Origin: Methanobacteriota archaeon
Lineage (GTDB): Archaea; Hydrothermarchaeota; Hydrothermarchaeia; Hydrothermarchaeales; SZUA-236
Direction: 5' to 3'
Length of the DNA stretch: 5,995 nucleotides
Assembly: GCA_003695745.1 (NCBI GenBank)
Contig: RFHW01000005.1
Coordinates: 1-5,995 of the forward strand
Part shown: positions 5,222 through 5,995 of the stretch, piece by piece
Layout of the letters: each line of letters starts with the position of its first letter
Position numbering within the stretch: position 1 is the first letter of the stretch
Program-made: the position numbers and the translations under genes
The notes under the pieces: model-generated
The model's database searches: none
The model's input: only the letters and a program-made list of their open reading frames with translations
Told to the model about the DNA's origin: nothing

Positions 5222-5870
5222 GATGATAACAAACTTTGACATCTTTTTCCCCATATCAAACCCATATATCTTCTTCCCGGTGGCATACCTCATCTCCTTC
5301 TCAGGCGTGCTTATCCCGGGCCCTATGACGGCGGTGAGCATAGCCAAGGGCTATGAGGAGAAGAGCGCGGGGCTGAAGATCGCCGCCGGCCACGGCATCA
5401 TCGAGGTCCCGCTCATACTCCTCATTTATTTCGGCTTCGCCCGGTTCTTCAAAACCCCGGGCTCGCCTCTCCTATCGCTCATATCATTCTTTGGAGGGCT
5501 CATGCTCATCTACATGGGAACGGTCATGTTCAGGCTCAGAAAGACCATTGTCGAGAAGGGCCGGGACATGCCTGTGAGCTCCCTTGGCGCAGGCATCATA
5601 ACCACCGGAGGGAACCCGTCATTCTTCATATGGTGGGCCACACTGGGAGCGCTCCTCGTCTTCAACGCAGCCATCTTCGGCCCAATAGGGCTCCTCCTCT
5701 TCATAATCGTCCATGAGTCAGCGGACCTCCTCTGGTACGGGCTCCTCGCCTTTGGCACCCACAAATCAAAGCATCTTATGACGCCAAGGTTCCACGAGCT
5801 CCTGTTCGCCTTTCTGGCAATGCTTCTCGCTGCCTTCGGAGCATGGTTCATGGCCTCGGCATTAGCATAA
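5211..5870 (+). CDS. LysE-family amino-acid/metabolite exporter
   Basis: The 219-residue product is a multi-pass membrane protein of the LysE/RhtB superfamily. The first helix region contains the hallmark SGVLIPGPMTAVSIAKG (31-47), followed by AAGHGIIEVPLILLIYFG (58-75), a third helix ISFFGGLMLIYMGTVMF (91-107), a linker, then TTGGNPSFFIWWATLGALL (131-149) and hydrophobic helices near 156-180 and 197-217, giving about six membrane segments. The length is typical of the family (around 200-220). Known members export basic or neutral amino acids and related small molecules by proton-coupled antiport. The substrate here cannot be read from sequence. ATG 5211 is chosen because of the GGAGGAG site six bases before it; the frame extends to a TTG at 5187, which has no such site. 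The gene overlaps mfnF by 11 bases, so it is almost certainly in the same transcript. Confidence 0.88.
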   Translation: MAFEMITNFDIFFPISNPYIFFPVAYLISFSGVLIPGPMTAVSIAKGYEEKSAGLKIAAGHGIIEVPLILLIYFGFARFFKTPGSPLLSLISFFGGLMLIYMGTVMFRLRKTIVEKGRDMPVSSLGAGIITTGGNPSFFIWWATLGALLVFNAAIFGPIGLLLFIIVHESADLLWYGLLAFGTHKSKHLMTPRFHELLFAFLAMLLAAFGAWFMASALA

Positions 5871-5956
5871 TCACCCTTTTGAAGAACAAAAGAGCAGCCC
5901 GGAAATCTTTCGGCCGGAAAAGAGTGGAGATTCGACTGATAGGGAGAATCGGGTTT

Positions 5957-5977
5957 AGGGGGTCCGCAAGACCCCTT
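5957..5977 (+). terminator. GC-rich hairpin 1 downstream of the mfn-lysE genes (possible terminator)
   Basis: AGGGGGTC (5957-5964) pairs with GACCCCTT (5970-5977) across a five-base loop CGCAA: six Watson-Crick pairs, one G-U pair and a closing A-U. Only three T bases follow the C-run, so it is not a classical intrinsic terminator, and archaeal termination relies more on T-runs than hairpins. It lies about 87 bases after the last stop codon. Confidence 0.35.
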
Positions 5978-5989
5978 TACACAAAGGGG
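5972..5989 (+). repeat. Overlapping GC-rich hairpin 2, possible dispersed palindromic repeat
   Basis: CCCCTTT (5972-5978) pairs perfectly with AAAGGGG (5983-5989) across a four-base ACAC loop. It uses the same CCCCTT bases as hairpin 1, so only one of the two can form. Palindromes of this CCCCTTT...AAAGGGG type are often dispersed in several copies in microbial genomes; only one copy is seen here, so copy number is unknown. Confidence 0.45.
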
Positions 5990-5995
5990 GATTGC

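Larger units (their letters stand above)
5871..5995. other. Non-coding tail after the last gene
   Basis: The stretch after the exporter stop codon is shorter than 300 bases and holds no start codon with a supported reading frame. Besides the two GC-rich hairpins at its end, it contains a weaker inverted repeat, GATTC (5929-5933) with GAATC (5946-5950), and a GC-rich CGGCCGG patch at 5911-5917. I see no tRNA cloverleaf and no promoter clear enough to name. It could be a structured 3' untranslated region or the edge of a repeat element. Confidence 0.4.

Noticed and set aside
5900..5995. Possible tRNA, prompted by a TTCGACT stretch at 5931-5937
   Set aside because: The flanking bases do not pair as a T-stem and no acceptor, D or anticodon stems could be found.
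1..5995. CRISPR array, insertion sequence or rRNA gene
   Set aside because: No regularly spaced repeats, transposase motifs, paired terminal repeats around a gene, or rRNA-like stretches were seen.

Overview
The window looks archaeal, most likely from a euryarchaeal methanogen, methane/alkane oxidiser or relative that uses methanofuran. Three things point this way: two adjacent genes resemble the methanofuran enzymes MfnD and MfnF; several genes have an AT-rich TATA-like box about 30 bases before the start codon, as in archaeal (often leaderless) promoters; and one gene has the signal peptide / ectodomain / one membrane helix / winged-helix layout of archaeal membrane-bound regulators. All names rest on motifs read by eye; no database search was possible.

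Left part (1 to about 870) is AT-rich (the first 60 bases are one-third G+C). It holds the 5' end of a leftward gene for an exported protein with a beta-rich domain and a coiled coil, cut by the window edge, and divergent from it a 50-residue AbrB/SpoVT-type DNA-binding protein. The roughly 85 bases between them hold an AT-rich box that could serve both directions. A perfect 7-bp palindrome lies before the next gene.

From 882 on the DNA is distinctly more G+C-rich and all genes point right. First comes a membrane-spanning protein with a cell-wall-binding-repeat-2-like outer domain and a cytoplasmic winged helix. It overlaps a 34-codon ORF (TGATG), which directly abuts a nucleotide-sugar dehydrogenase gene of the UDP-glucose / UDP-HexNAc dehydrogenase family, probably for surface polysaccharide or protein glycosylation.

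After a TATA-like GATTTAAATC box comes a tight three-gene set, mfnD-like, mfnF-like and a LysE-family exporter, with a 4-base and an 11-base overlap. MfnD joins glutamate to tyramine, and MfnF couples the product to the aminomethylfuran diphosphate, so these two are successive steps in making the C1 carrier methanofuran. Why an amino-acid-exporter-type protein is coupled to them is not evident.

The last 125 bases hold no gene I can support, but carry two overlapping, mutually exclusive GC-rich hairpins, either a transcript end or part of a dispersed palindromic repeat.
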